A stretch of DNA of 64,000 bases from Thysanoteuthis rhombus (Eukaryota > Mollusca > Cephalopoda > Oegopsida > Thysanoteuthidae): positions 8,796,240 through 8,860,239 of the forward strand of contig OY735237.1 of assembly GCA_963457665.1 (NCBI GenBank), read 5' to 3'. Of this stretch, positions 45,728 to 57,881 are shown one piece after another. The notes under the pieces are model-generated. The model did no database searches. It was given only the letters and a program-made list of their open reading frames with translations, and had not been told where the DNA came from. The translations under genes and the position numbers were made by a program. Every line of letters begins with the position of its first letter. Within the stretch, counting starts at the first letter, position 1.

Positions 45728-45960
45728 ATGAATGGCTTGGCTTTGCAGACAGATTTTTAGAAGGGCTTTTCCCTGCACTTGGACATTAGACTGCAGGGCC
45801 TGTGTATGTGGAATAATCCCTTTGTGTGACAAAATTTTGAGGTGGAGTTTGACTTGTGCAGCCTTTAGACCTAGATTTTATATCCTGTGGCATGAAAAGG
45901 AGCAAGGTCCCGAGGTTGTAGGTTTGACTGGAATGACCTTCTTCTTGCAAATGCCTTAGC
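45728..45960 (+). repeat. Family O repeat, copy 1
   Basis: AATGGCTTGGCTTTGCAGAC and the following AGGGCTTTTCCCTGCACTTG resemble 50165-50215 (TCATGGCTTGGCTTTAGATAC, GGGTTTTCCACG). A 75-codon frame here shows no known domain. Confidence 0.45.
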
Positions 45961-46649
45961 TAGCTTTGGGGGATTGCTGCTCCTTTGATGGAATATTCTG
46001 ACAGTATGGCTAACCTGTGCTTAAATCCCAGGATATGAGCATTCCCAGTCTGTAGGTACTTGGGCTATCTATAGAGTTCTACTATCCTTTTAGAAGAGGA
46101 TCATGATAGTATGGCTGTCTGCAACTTTGAGCAAAGATTCTTAATTATAGCCTAAGTCCAAGTCACACACCCCAAAACTTGTCTTTTATTGTCTTGTTAT
46201 ATTAAGTTTAAATTGGTATAAGACTAGACTTCCTCTCCCTACCTACCTGTTGAAAGCCAATGATGAACCCTTTCCCTGTGTTTTTTTTTGTTTTTTTTTT
46301 TTACTTTTCTTTGTAAGTGGACTACTTATCCAAAACTGAAGGGTTTCAACTACCTGACCATCTAAAATTCCTTTTCACTACCCTTATCATTGACATAACA
46401 CTTCCCAATAAAATTACTTATTGCAGACAAAACTTTCTGAGTTGGATGTTTTCAGAAATCTACAGATGGTTTCAATTGTGATGATTTTTGTCTATGATTG
46501 AGTACTACTTAACAATATTTTGTGCTTCATTGCTATGTCAAATATTATCATCATAATAATTATATAATTAACATTTTCATACCAGTTGCTTGGTGGCCAT
46601 TGCTGAAAACTGAGTGACAGCAAGTCTCCTCAAATTTCCTTCGATATTA

Positions 46650-47082
46650 TTAAATTGCCGTAGCCAGCAGAGGTGGCAAAGAGTTCTATCCCTTTTTATA
46701 GGAGTATATGTTTGTATCTTCCAGCAATCTTGGCCAAACTGTTTTGTCTACAGTCTTAAAAATTGGCATCAATACTCCACAAGATCCCTTCGAAAAGCTT
46801 TTTTTAATCTTTTTCGGAAAAAAACAAACTTTTTTTTATCTTTTTGGAGCCTTTTTCTGATGGGTTTACTAACACCTAGATGTTTCTGCTCTATTTTATG
46901 TTTTCCAATAGAAATCACATCTAGATTCTCCAGAATCTAGATATTTCTAGGTCTTGTTTTTCTCTATTTTAGATATTTTCCAGTCGAAAACACCAGTGAT
47001 ATCATAAATTTATCCTGACCGCATTTATTCTTTGATGAAATTCTTTTACATGACTTAAAATTTTATGTCTATGGTTGTTCAA
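46650..47082 (+). mobile_element. Family B TIR element, copy B4
   Basis: The left end is eroded (TTAAATTGCCGTAGCC); the right end, TATGGTTGTTCAA, is intact. An internal duplication is visible: TTTTCCAATAGAAA and TATTTTCCAGTCGAAA are two versions of one block, separated by a run of TCTAGAT/AGATATT words. This explains its greater length (433 bp). Confidence 0.75.
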
Positions 47083-48343
47083 TTATTAACTGCGATGGCG
47101 AGTTGTTCTAGTTATCATTATTATTATTGTTTTCATCACTAACAAGCAAACAAAAAATTGTGTAATTCCAGCATTTTTCTTTTTGTAACCTTGTAAAAGG
47201 AAAAGAATCTTGAAATCAAATCTATATTTCCATGTAACTAGGACATTAAGAATAATTTGTTCTTTTCTGCTCAAAATTCATTTGCTTCTCATCTTCTATA
47301 TTGTTCCATTAGATGAATAGAATTATCAAATGAATTTATATCAGACTATCTATACTGTGAGATTTGATCAGGATCAAACCTACTAACAATGGCTTGGAAT
47401 ATCACCTGCTGATCATTGCTATATGACGTCCTGATCTGTTTTGTTGTTTTTTTTTGTATAACCTACTCATTAATCCCGGTGGAAAAAAATTTTTAGGATA
47501 TATTTAGATCGAGATGGCTTTTGTGAAAGGGGGAGGGACTAAAAAAATTTTAGGAAATAAATTCTGTCTATAGTTTTGAGAAGGGTCATTAACATTGAAA
47601 GAATTTTTCGGATGGTCAAACTCTACTTCAGCCAAAACGTGTTTAGGACACAAACAACAAGGAGTTCAGTCGTCCAAAAAAACCCCCAACTCTTTGAATG
47701 TTAAATTTGTTTACCGGGAATAGCACATAGTTTGAAACAGTCAACTGGAAGTATTTTTTGAGCAAAATCTTAAACCCCCTCGCCTCCCAGTTGAAAAGTC
47801 CAGTGCTACGACCAGTGAACCAAGAAAATCACGCTGTTCATTATTAGAGCAGATTATTTACTTGGAGTCCAGGGACACATTCTGACAGTCAAAAAAAACG
47901 GAAGTCATTTTTTTGTTTTTTTTTTTTGTTTTTTTGTGGATGTGATCGGAAAAGAAGAGGGAGTAAAAAGTGAAAACCGGAGTAGCTGTTACCAGCTTGA
48001 AAAACTAAATCAGTGAACCAAATTTGAGTGGCCTTGAGAAACTATGGTGAAAATAGCTGGGCATTTGGAGCCCTTTGGTTGAGTGTTGAGCCAGTGTCCC
48101 AGCCCCTGTAAAAACCCTTGATTTTTACAGAAACAGAGGTTAAAAATCTGCAATGTAGATCTTGCCTTAGATGGCTCAAATGGGGACAAAACTATTCCCC
48201 AATAAACCTCTTGATGCATTGGGGGGGGGGAGGCTGGGACCTTCTCCCCATCATCATCATCATCTACTCCAAAAATATATATCTTTTAAAACTTGTAATT
48301 CAAGAAGATATGGTTTATACAAATCTAATAAACATAGATATCA
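47083..48343. other. Mostly unassigned sequence with a small shared repeat and a tRNA-like head
   Basis: GAGAAGGGTCATTAACATTG (47578-47597) is the inverse of 59875-59894. On the minus strand at 47764-47820, ACTGGTCGTAGCACTGGAC and GGGGTTTAAGATTT have the layout of A and B boxes. No exon was supported. Confidence 0.4.
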
Positions 48344-48775
48344 TGAACAGTAAACCTAAACTATCAAGATAGGTTTCTTCAGTTTTCAAGTTGGTTTGGC
48401 TGGCTATGTACTTATCACGCATAAGGACCACCAATAGAGCTAGAGGGCTGAAAATGTAAACATTTACTGATTGTGTCTACTAGAACATTTTTTTTGTTGC
48501 TTTTAATTACCCCCCCCCACTCCAGTTTTTTTGTGAAGGTTCAGTTTGCAATGTAAGTTTATGGCAAATTGATCCCTAGTTTGTGCCTGCTTTTTTTTTG
48601 TTCTTTTTAAATTTCAGACTTCTTAGTGGTTACTACCTAACAAAAAGCAAGAGAAGGAAATTATTTATTGATTACCCCTTCTTCTAATATTTTTAGTTGA
48701 TCACACCCCATGCAGCATGCTGCTAAAATATATTGGTCACCTGATGGTTTCTGTTTAATGGACAACCACACCTGC
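48344..48775 (-). repeat. Family A repeat, copy A11
   Basis: It enters with AAACCTAAACTATCAAGATAG and ends TTTAATGGACAACCACACC. The usual G/C homopolymer position holds a C-run (48510-48519). Confidence 0.9.
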
Positions 48776-49924
48776 TTTGATTATTATCAATCAATTATAG
48801 TTTGTCAAATTATTTTCAAAGGGAAAAATTGTTCGCACAATGATTGGAAATTCTCATGTTTGAGGTTTTAAAGGTCGCCTAAGCTCAATCTGCCTGGGGC
48901 GCCAAGAAGCTTAGGGTTGGCCCTGTAAGTTCCAAAAAGATATTTTATTGCAAACTTGGAAGAAGATATGTCTGGAAAGTATCCTACCATGACAAATATC
49001 TCGAGAACCGGTTGCGTTGCCTTGATGTAACTTTGCAAACAATCAGATGGGACATTGCAGCATATAGACAGGTTACTCAATTGAAAAGGTATATTCATTT
49101 TAAATGGATTACATTTGTTTGAATTCTAATATAAGGTGTTGATCTGTGTACAATTTATGTTTTTTGATAGCTGTGTGAGGAATGATGCTGATTCTCGGCC
49201 ACAAGATACTTGATGAAAGGTTCAGTAGGGCCACTGCTGTTTCAAAACGGCTATTCTAAGGAATTCAAAAAGTTATTCAAGGGGAGTAACTTTCAATTAA
49301 AGTTACTCTTCTTAAGCTTTTTGGCCATTTTTTTTCTTGTTTCAATCAAAATCCTATTCATTGAAGAGTTTCACAGTGGTTACAAGCAATCTATAAATTT
49401 AAGAGTTCATATGACCCATATGAGTGGTAATGAGTGACTTTTTTTAAATATTCAGTATTTCTCTTATTAATACTGGAAAAAAAAACTCCCAAACTAAAAG
49501 TACTACATTTGTAGTCTTGCATTTGTTCTGTTGAATTTAAAATCAATTTCTGTAGTTATTTTCTGCCTTTGACTGATTGGCATGTGATATTGTTAGCCTC
49601 CAGAAAATGTCTTATGTGGAAGACCTGTTCTTAAATTAGCCACCAGTTCAGCTATATGCATCATTGATTTTCTCTACATTTTTCTTGCTCTGTTTTCTCT
49701 CTTTGTTTTAGTTTTTATGTTTTTTTTTCCCTCCAACATCAGAGTTGTCCTGCCTTTTAACTCTCAGCCAGGCAATTTTTTTTTCTCTTTTTTTCTTCTG
49801 GAAATCTTTTTATTCTTGACCTCGTATTGCAAAACTACTTAACTCTCAAATTCATATAGAGGAAATAGAATCTCAAAGGAAGTGACTTCTATTTAAAATC
49901 ATCTACCTTTGGCCATTTGGAGAA
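48776..49924. other. Unassigned sequence
   Basis: Frames at 48868-49098 (-) and 49210-49437 (+) have no recognised domain. T-rich tracts lie at 49716-49800. Confidence 0.4.
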
Positions 49925-50160
49925 TTGAACAACCATAGCCTTCAAAGATGGCAAAGGGGTCTATCCTTTTTTTTTTTTTTTTTCTCAATGTGCGTGTGTT
50001 TATTTGTTCCAGTGCTCTTGGACATACCGTTTTGTCTACGGACATGAAAATTCACATCGGTACTCCACTAGACCCTTTCTAAAAAGATTTTTCTTTTTAT
50101 TGGGAAATGGATTTTTCTTTTGGATATTGATGTCAGAAGCATTCTGTTATTCATAATCTT
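49925..50160 (+). mobile_element. Family B TIR element, copy B5, 3'-truncated
   Basis: It starts TTGAACAACCATAGCCTTC, continues with GGTCTATCC plus a T-run and ACCGTTTTGTCTACGGAC, and loses similarity after about 50130. It abuts a GC-richer block (50165-50430). Confidence 0.8.
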
Positions 50161-50164
50161 AATC

Positions 50165-50430
50165 ATGGCTTGGCTTTAGATACAGATTTGGATGGGTTTT
50201 CCACGTCTGTTGCCAGGCCTATGCAGGACAGGCACGCATGCATTTCCACAGTGGTTGTTGAAGATCGAGCAGCAAGGGGAATCTCCCACTTTGCGTTGCT
50301 GACTGCCCTCCCCCTCCCTCTCTCTTGATCTGCACTTCACTTTGGCATGGGAGGTTGCCTGGTAACCTTGTGTTGCATCATCTCTTTGTCCACTGCCTCT
50401 GTTGTCCACGGACGGTAGTTGATTCCACAG
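50165..50430 (+). repeat. GC-richer block, family O copy 2
   Basis: TGGCTTGGCTTTAGATACAG and a GGACAGGCACGCATGC stretch open a ~265-bp block with much higher GC than its flanks. Part matches 45728-45780. Frames are open on both strands; no protein is recognised. Confidence 0.45.
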
Positions 50431-51224
50431 GAGATAAATCTTTTTTTCTTTTTTTTGTTTCCAATTATTATACATTTTTGATACGATAAATGGAACACAA
50501 AATATACTTGTGGTCCATTAAAACAAGGGTAGGGGTACAATTTCAATCTGAAAGATGCAAAAATCATAAAGGTAGAATCAAACTAAAGAAGATGACTAAT
50601 TATTAAATCAGCCTTAATTTCAGAATATAACTGAAACCAACAATGTCCCGGAAAAATCTGTGTATCTTCAATATTGGCCAAAATAATATTAAAACAGAAT
50701 ATAATACCATCAACAAGAAGAACACAGGCCTGAATTCCAAGTAGTCAAAACTAAAAGATTTGAAGTTTTGAGTACTCAAAACTGAAAGATTCTAAAGGAT
50801 TTAAAATATCCAAAAGTTAAGATTGAATAATACCACACCAGAATGAAACCCATGATTGGAAATATAAGTATATAAAAATTAAACTATTTTCATCCCAAAT
50901 TGTCAAATAATCAAATCAAAAATACCTTGATGAGCAATATTGATGTAAATGTTAGTGCAAAATTTATTTGCTCTACTTTCAATTAAACATCATCTGTTGT
51001 ATCTTGCCAGATTTTTCATACTGAAGATTTGCCAATGAAAGACATCTGATCAAATAGTTTTTCTCTATTATCATCACTTGTTGTGAAATCAGCAGTTGAG
51101 CCCCATCCTATTTGGCTCCTAATTGGGGTTATCAGAGTTTTCTCTTGATGTTATTACAGCAGTAGCTATGATATTAGCATTCCTTATTACTTTGTTACAG
51201 TCAGATACTTTCATTGAGGGAAAA
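50431..51224. other. Unassigned AT-rich sequence
   Basis: A-rich; AACTGAAAGATT and ACTAAAAGATTTGAAGTTTT near-repeats lie at 50745-50800. No gene signal. Confidence 0.4.
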
Positions 51225-51852
51225 GGACAATTCGACATCACTGGCTCGATGCCAGGACAATTCGATGCAACATTTATTACGCATTCAGTAAATGACAATG
51301 AAATAAGGATATTCAATAAAGGAATTATGTGTATGCATTATTTTGACAATGAAATCAATTTATTTATAAGTTATTCCTTTTAAATATTCCAGAAAGGACC
51401 TTTCTTTAACTCCTGGCCTGCTGCTAGATTTTCCCATGCCATATGCCTGGGAGCAGGCTGGCATGTTCATAAATAAATGCACAAAATTTTTCATATATAG
51501 GTACTTTTTGTGTCATTGGAAAGAGGAAGGATTGGCAAAAAATATGTGATAAACTTTATCTGAGTAAACTGTATAGAACCGGAGATATAACCATTTTATA
51601 TAAAGTTTTGTTTACAGTGCAAAATGATGTTTATGTGTAAATCTATTGTACAATGGCCTATGTTTTTTGTATGAGTCAAGTTTTCAAACACACATATACC
51701 ATTGTTTATATAGTTTGCATGAATAATTTTTATATTCAAATTTTTCCCCAATCTTTCTTCTCTTTGTGGACATAAGGTCTTTTGTGATGACGTCAATATT
51801 TCATAAGGTTTGTTCTTTTTATCTACGAACAAGTCGTTGGTTCGTTTTTCCA
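51225..51852 (+). repeat. Family C repeat, copy C2
   Basis: It opens with a doubled word, GGACAATTCGACATCACTGG then GGACAATTCGATGCAACAT, and continues collinear with C1 through CTGCTGCTAGATTTTCCC and CTGTATAGAACCGGAGATA. Confidence 0.8.
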
Positions 51853-52224
51853 TCGATTCAGCTCCAACTGTGAGAGTCTGTAGTCAAGAGTATTCCTATT
51901 GCAGTCATTGCTCTGTGGATGATCCAATTTTATTTCAAAGCTCATTCAATTACCTTGTCTTGAGGCTGGGAAGAATTGACAAAAACAGGATTAACTTAAT
52001 TAACATTATGCAATAAGATGGAAGAACTTGTTTTGAATTTGTGAGATAAGGGATTATCATTATTATATACACTGATTTACTCAGAGAAGTGTCCTCATCT
52101 TGGTTGTTATGTTTACAATGTTTTGGCTGTTAAACCCTCTGGCCTTCAGTTGGAGACACCAAATGACATTAGGTTTAAAAGTCCAAGTTTTCACTACCAG
52201 ATTGTCTCACAGGACACGCATATG
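51853..52224. other. Unassigned sequence
   Basis: No repeat or exon recognised. Confidence 0.4.
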
Positions 52225-52231
52225 AGAAGAT

Positions 52232-52310
52232 AACAGCATTGGTTGAGTGTATCTTGTAACCTGCCTGGCAGTTGCATGTTCAATCCCTGGGTTGAGTAGT
52301 GCCAAAAAAT
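52232..52310 (+). mobile_element. tRNA-like SINE head
   Basis: GCATTGGTTGAGTGTATCTT (A-box-like) and GCATGTTCAATCCCTGG (B box) are followed by GGTTGAGTAGTGCCAAAAAA. The layout is that of a tRNA-derived SINE. Confidence 0.55.
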
Positions 52311-52379
52311 CATGTACTTTGATACCGTGGGAGAAGCAGACAAATGACATAAAATAAACTCTGAAGATTTAACTAATAC

Positions 52380-52860
52380 TGTTGAGCACCACAAACTTGG
52401 CAACCTCAGGAGTGATAGTGTCCCGAGTTTCTGAAATTCTCCGGTTTTTGGTATAGCATAGGCTGGGCCTACTTTCTTGTATTTCAGGTTTGGGCCATTG
52501 ACACCCCAAAGTTATATGAATAGCCAAGAATTTAAGAGAACCTTGATATTAACAACATATGAAATCTTGATGAAATATCTTTACACTTCACCCAAATAAT
52601 TATTTTAGGTTCTACAAGAAAATACCTTTTTTTTTTCTTTTCTGTTGGCTTTAAAAAAAAAAAAAATTGTCGTTTAATTAATAATATTTATGCTACATGC
52701 ATGCTTCTAAAATAATTGTCATTCAGTGAGAACAGTATTTTACTAAATAAAATAGAGACGTTTACAAAATTTGATAATTATTTGATTTTTTTAAAGATAG
52801 CCAGGTTTCTGATGTTACCAAGTTTCTGAAGTCTGAGGTTGTGATGCTCAGCTGTATGAG
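52380..52860. repeat. Diverged repeat shared with 22975-23240
   Basis: GTTGAGCACCACAAACTTGG and, later, TGAAATTCTCCGGTTTTTGGT and AGCATAGGCTGGGCCTACTT parallel 22978-23062 (TTCTTAAATATCAGGTTTTT, TAGTATAGGTTGGGCATACT). It closes near 52850 with GTTGTGATGCTCAGCTGTAT, the inverse of its own opening, so this may be a ~480-bp TIR element. Confidence 0.5.
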
Positions 52861-54583
52861 ATACCCTTCCCCACCAACATGGACAATGTAATGTGAACAA
52901 ACTACCCCCGTTGATTAAATAAAGGGTTCAGTTTGGAATTCTCCGAAGGCTACAAACTGACTGCTGAAGAAGGCTGCTGGGTGCAATGGCTAAAACATTC
53001 TGACTATAACAACCAAGATGTGAACTCTAGTCTGAACAAATTGATGTTTAGTAAGAAAAGAATTTGCCTAAAGAATTGAGTCTTGTTCCTTTTACTGGTT
53101 GTCTCCTTTAATCAATAAAACTTCTGGCTTTTGACAAGACAAACTTATGAGGCTGGATCAATAAGTCTGTAGCTCAATACTGTTATTAGCTAAATTTCAA
53201 TCTGAAGATTACCATAAAACGTTCAGGTTATATAATTAATGCAGAAGTGTTGGGTTTGGTGTATTCAGAAGGAAGATTGTTGAAAAATAGATATTTTTTC
53301 TATTAAATAAATGCTTTTTTTCATCATTAAACTATAGACTTATTGATGTACCTATATAAGTATTTACCTAAACATTTCAATATTTTTGTAGTAGTTGTTT
53401 TAACAGTGATTATACATTTTTGCCATTGAAGTTTCCAATCATATTTTGTCATTCATTACTAGTGATTAGCTATTGTACTGTGTTAAACATAATTAGGAAT
53501 ACAGGAGCTTATGAATGTATTTTTTGTTTATGTCTGAACCCGCAAAATGGTAAACTTTTTTTTTTTCTTTTTACTGGAGTGTATATAAATGACTCAACTT
53601 TGATTCTCCCTCCCCATCTTTTTGATTCTTCTCACCCACCCTGTATTTAAAGAAAAAATTCTTTCCCCACCATATTCTTCTTCCCATAAAGTCTTGTAGA
53701 AATACAAGGTCTGTCTAGAAAGTAATGAGACTGTCAGTTCCAATTACTTGCAATAGACAGACTTTGATGTGTAAATATTTTGTGATTTTTGCCATGTATT
53801 TAAATTTCTGTGTAGGGGAGGGACCTGAAACTCAAGTGCCCCTCACCCCCCCCAATCTGAACCAGACCCTTTCTTGAAGTATGAGTAGGATGAAGATCCC
53901 CCCCCAACCTTCAATACCTCGTCTGTCGTCATGAATATCCCTACTTTAACCAGCTCACACTAAGCCTAACATAGTCTCCTTATTGAAATGTCATGTATAA
54001 AAATTAGAAAATAACAAAGTGAATTTTGTTCAAAACCTATGATGTTGTTTGCACAATTTTTGACAGCATTTGGCAACATCTGTTTACATTCTTCTTCTTT
54101 TATCAAATTAATGAGAAAGATATTAAGAAAAAAAGGACTCTCTGAAAATAGACAATGACTGGTTTTCTTGAGGCTTGCTATATTTTCTTTTGTATCCAAA
54201 TGTGTGCCCATTTGTGTTCCCTATAAATTTATGCTTACAATATGAAATATGTTAAAAAATGTCCAAGCTTCTTAAGTAACAAATGTATCTTGCGTTTTTT
54301 TTAACCCTGAGAATTGATTTCAAAAGAGGAATATGATGAAATCTGAAATATTCCTCTTCCTTCTCTCACTCGCTTCCCCCCCGCCCTTTACACTTTCAAC
54401 CTATTCAAATTTGGTCTGAACAAAAAAGTTTTTAACATTCATAGAACTGTTTATGTTTGTTGCTGGTAATAAAATTCAAGGTGTATTTATTAGTAATTTA
54501 AATAAAGGTAATTAGACTTGAATTATACTAGAGCTTAGCAGTATAAACAGAATTTAATATACCGGTATTGCCAGGCTTAATAC
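52861..54583. other. Unassigned sequence
   Basis: A GAAGAAGGCTGCTGG word at 52967-52981 resembles 11477-11489. C-rich runs occur at 53838-53852 and 53899-53908. No exon was supported; the short frames lack domains. Confidence 0.4.
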
Positions 54584-54995
54584 TGACAATATGTATCCCA
54601 ATTTTTTATGTTCAATTTATTGTGAGTCAAAGCCGCATGAGATTTTGCAAAAACTTTGATTACAAACTAAGATCAAAATTACAATGAATGGAATTAATAA
54701 AAAGATCTCTTTGCAAATGTTTCTTTTTCAACTCTAACAAGAACACCGAATACTCTTTTCATGTGAAACTAAAAATGTAAATAGAACAGAAGATAGATTC
54801 TTTAGTGAGGTAGATAGTTGGATGAACTGTAAAGGAGAGTGAGGGTGGGATTGTGGGGGTAATTTGGGACTGGCAAGCCCAAGAAAAAAAGTAGCTAAAT
54901 CTAACTACGAAATAGTTGAATTGGTATATTTGTGACTATATCAGTGTAAATGGTACTGCTCATCATATACTGTGTTTGGAAATACACTGGTATAT
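54584..54995 (-). repeat. Family E repeat, copy E2
   Basis: Inverse copy of 44443-44915: GAGTCAAAGCCGCATGAGAT, GTAAAGGAGAGTGAGG and AATACACTGGTATATTG correspond. The two copies form an inverted pair about 10 kb apart. Confidence 0.8.
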
Positions 54996-55374
54996 TGTGT
55001 AAAGTTGATATCCCGCCCAGCCTTTCTATCTATTAATAATTTGTATCGCATCAATTTGACTTGGGATATACTGGTAACTGTTAACCTGGTTTATTTTCAT
55101 TAAAAAAAAATTGATAAGTACATGAGAAACTTTTTCCATTTTTTTTCTTTTTTTTTTTCAAAAATTGCAGATCGATTGAAGCTCGATGAGTCTGTTCTAG
55201 TCAACCAAAACTGTACGCACAAGTTTTTAGGTTTCAAGCTGACTATGCATGTTCATTTTCTGAGAGTCTCTCTCTTCTCCCTCCCCCCCCAATTGACGGG
55301 GAACAGATGTTGCCAAATGCTGTCGAAAACTGTGAAAACAATGTTGCCTGTTCTCTTTCTTATCTTATTATTTT

Positions 55375-55858
55375 TACAATGAATTCTCATGAAATTCTCA
55401 AAAGAAGAGAAAATCAAGCAAAGAATCACTCTGGATTGGCAAGCTCAACCTTCAAAGTAAAGAAAATACCATTAGTCCTAATAAGAAGGGTATACAACCA
55501 ATGCATCCTCCCTGTAGTCAGCTATGGAGCTATAACATGGAACCTAACCAAAAGGTTGACCTGGGAACCATGCCACGTATACAGGAGAGAATCATGCTCA
55601 ACATCACATGGTGAGATCACAAAACAGCATCATATATTGGAAAAACAGGAGTAAGATATATCTGAGAATCCATTAGGAAACTCAAATGGCGATGGGTTAG
55701 TCATGTAGCAAGAACAGCAGACAACCACTGGACATCACAACTGACACCGTGGATCCCCAGAGATCATGTGTGAAACTGTGGCCAGTAGAAAATGAGACAA
55801 ACTAGACAAATTAAAAAAGTGCTGGCTCCATGATGCCCACAATAAAGATTTGGAAAAT
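55375..55858 (+). mobile_element. LINE 3' fragment (non-LTR, RTE-like), copy 5
   Basis: AGAAGAGAAAATCAAGCAAAG, AACCAATGCATCCTCCCTGT, CTATGGAGCTATAACATGGA and AAACTCAAATGGCGATGGG follow the order of the copy at 32049-32697. The frame is broken by stops and indels. The GATGAT tail is absent: the sequence passes straight into a family A repeat at about 55860. Confidence 0.8.
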
Positions 55859-55859
55859 C

Positions 55860-56268
55860 ATAGGTCTCTTCAGTTTTCAAGTTAGTCTGGCTGGTTGGCT
55901 ATGTATATATGGTGTGATCAAGCTATACCGATGAAGTTAGAGGGCTGAAATTTTCAACAGTCATTAATTATCATATACTCTAAAACTGTATTTTTTTACA
56001 AAAATCCCTACCCCCATCATTGTTTTTTTAGTTGGGAGTTCAATTTGCAATGTAAGTTCATGTTAAATTGAACTATTAATTTGTCACCGCGCTTGTTTTT
56101 GAAAATTCTGACTTTTTTGTAGAGATCATAGCCTTACAAAAGGTGGGAGAAGTAACTTATGCATTGAACACCATTTTTCAAATTTTTTATTTGATCACCC
56201 TCAACAAGGCGTGCTACCACAAAATGTTAGTCATGTGAGGGCTTCTATTGAGTGACTAACCAGACCAG
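55860..56268 (-). repeat. Family A repeat, copy A12
   Basis: It enters at AGGTCTCTTCAGTTTTCAAG, without the outer ~25 bases of the end, directly after the LINE body. It ends CTATTGAGTGACTAACCAGA. Confidence 0.85.
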
Positions 56269-56932
56269 TTTTCTTTTAAACTGCTTTCCATTCTCTCTAA
56301 ATACCTCTGATATCTGGAATCATCGTTGCTTAATAATACATGACGGGGAATAACGTTGAGTGAAAGGGATATATCTTTGGGAAAGGTAGCAGGTGCAAGT
56401 TTTCTGCCTTGATTGACACAAATGTTCATAAAGGACTTCACACTTTGCTTTGCTTTAGCATAAGACTTGAAGTTAATAAACTCAAGCAGAGAAAAAAACC
56501 AAACCTTTTCTTCTTTATCACAAGATTTCTCTCTTAACTCTCCCCTTCCCTCTCTTTTAATTCAAATATTTCCCTTTATTTTGCCTTTGATTCCTCGTCT
56601 TCTGGGAGGGGCAGAGGGAGGGGGGATAGTCAACTTCATACACCCCATCTTTTTGCTAAACTCCCAATCTTTTTTTGATAAATGCTTAGGCACTCCTTGA
56701 TTAACATTTCATTTAGTGCTGTTTTGTTGTGACATTGTTTTAGAAATTTCTCATATTTTCACAAGTTATTTTTCTCATTCATAGGGAAATCTTCAATTTT
56801 TGAGAATAATCAAATTTTAGTCTTGTGTTTAGATTATGGTTTTCTAAGAAGTCGTCATGAAGAAAAATAAAACCCGAAGTTTCCCTGTATAAAGAGAATA
56901 TAAATGAGAATAATTGGCTTGAACTACCCTGG
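56269..56932. other. Unassigned sequence
   Basis: No feature supported. The 61- and 77-codon frames have no domains. Confidence 0.4.
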
Positions 56933-57115
56933 CAGTGTTGCTATTTTAGTGCCTTTCACTCTAAATTCAGCATATTCCTTGTTTGGGCAGTGCAAAAAAG
57001 TGTTAAATTAGTGCACTTAAACATTTTGTCCTCTTTTTGGCGTGTTCTTGACCATTTTCCTTTAGTGTCATTCTGACGTGATTTGGCCATTCAGAGTGTT
57101 TTTTCATGTACTGAA
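56933..57115 (+). mobile_element. Family D MITE-like repeat, copy D4
   Basis: GCAGTGTTGCTATTTTAGTG opens; GTTTGGGCAGTGCAAAAAAG and TGTTAAATTAGTGCACTTAA follow. The far end is unclear. Confidence 0.55.
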
Positions 57116-57388
57116 GTAAGATAACCTCTATTCATATAATTGTATTTATGATAAAATCTGTTTTCATTTATCTATGATGTTAACTGGGAGTACCTGTATA
57201 TCTAGAAATAATAGCAAAATCTTTATAATTATAATTGCTGTGCCATGTAGGTGTTGATTTTTTTTTTTTTTTTTTCATCCAAACACCTGAGGGTCAGACT
57301 TAAAAAAATTGCTCTATCTTAGTTTCTACCTTATTAGCAAGAAAATTCAAAATATTTTTGAGAAAAAAAAACTGTTCAAAATTGAAGA

Positions 57389-57398
57389 AACACATACA

Positions 57399-57434
<36 letters not shown>
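57389..57434. repeat. (CA)n microsatellite
   Basis: About 20 CA units with two TA interruptions. Confidence 0.95.
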
Positions 57435-57438
<4 letters not shown>

Positions 57439-57472
57439 TAGCAGTTTTGCCTATTCAAAAATCATTTTTGCT

Positions 57473-57655
57473 TTAATTTGGCTGCTCAAAGTACTAAATT
57501 AGAAAAAAAATTGCAAAAATGCCGAAACTGGCCAAAAAACACCAAAAAGATGCTGAACATATTAAAAAACATGCCAAAAAATAGCTAAAATATTTAAGCA
57601 CTTCCATACCAATCTAGCTCTTTTTTGCACTGCCAAAACAAGAAACATAATGTTC
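57473..57655 (-). mobile_element. Family D MITE-like repeat, copy D5
   Basis: The reverse complement reads TTCTTGTTTTGGCAGTGCAA, then GAGCTAGATTGGTATGGAAG, matching D4 and D3. It is inverted relative to D4, 360 bases away, with the (CA)n tract between them. Confidence 0.6.
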
Positions 57656-57881
57656 TATCTGTGTGTCTGAGCTTTTATCTTGCAATGGACAACTATTCCA
57701 CTTGCCACCTTCCGCAGTTAATGGGTAAAAGTACAACCTGAACTGAAATAGCAGAGTTATGTGATGTGAGAATGAAATTCACAATCGAGTCACCAACCTT
57801 AATAAACTGACATTGCTCTCTTTGCTTCAAATGAATTGCTTTCTAGATTTCTTTTCTCTCTTTTTTCTGCTCTGTATTCAG

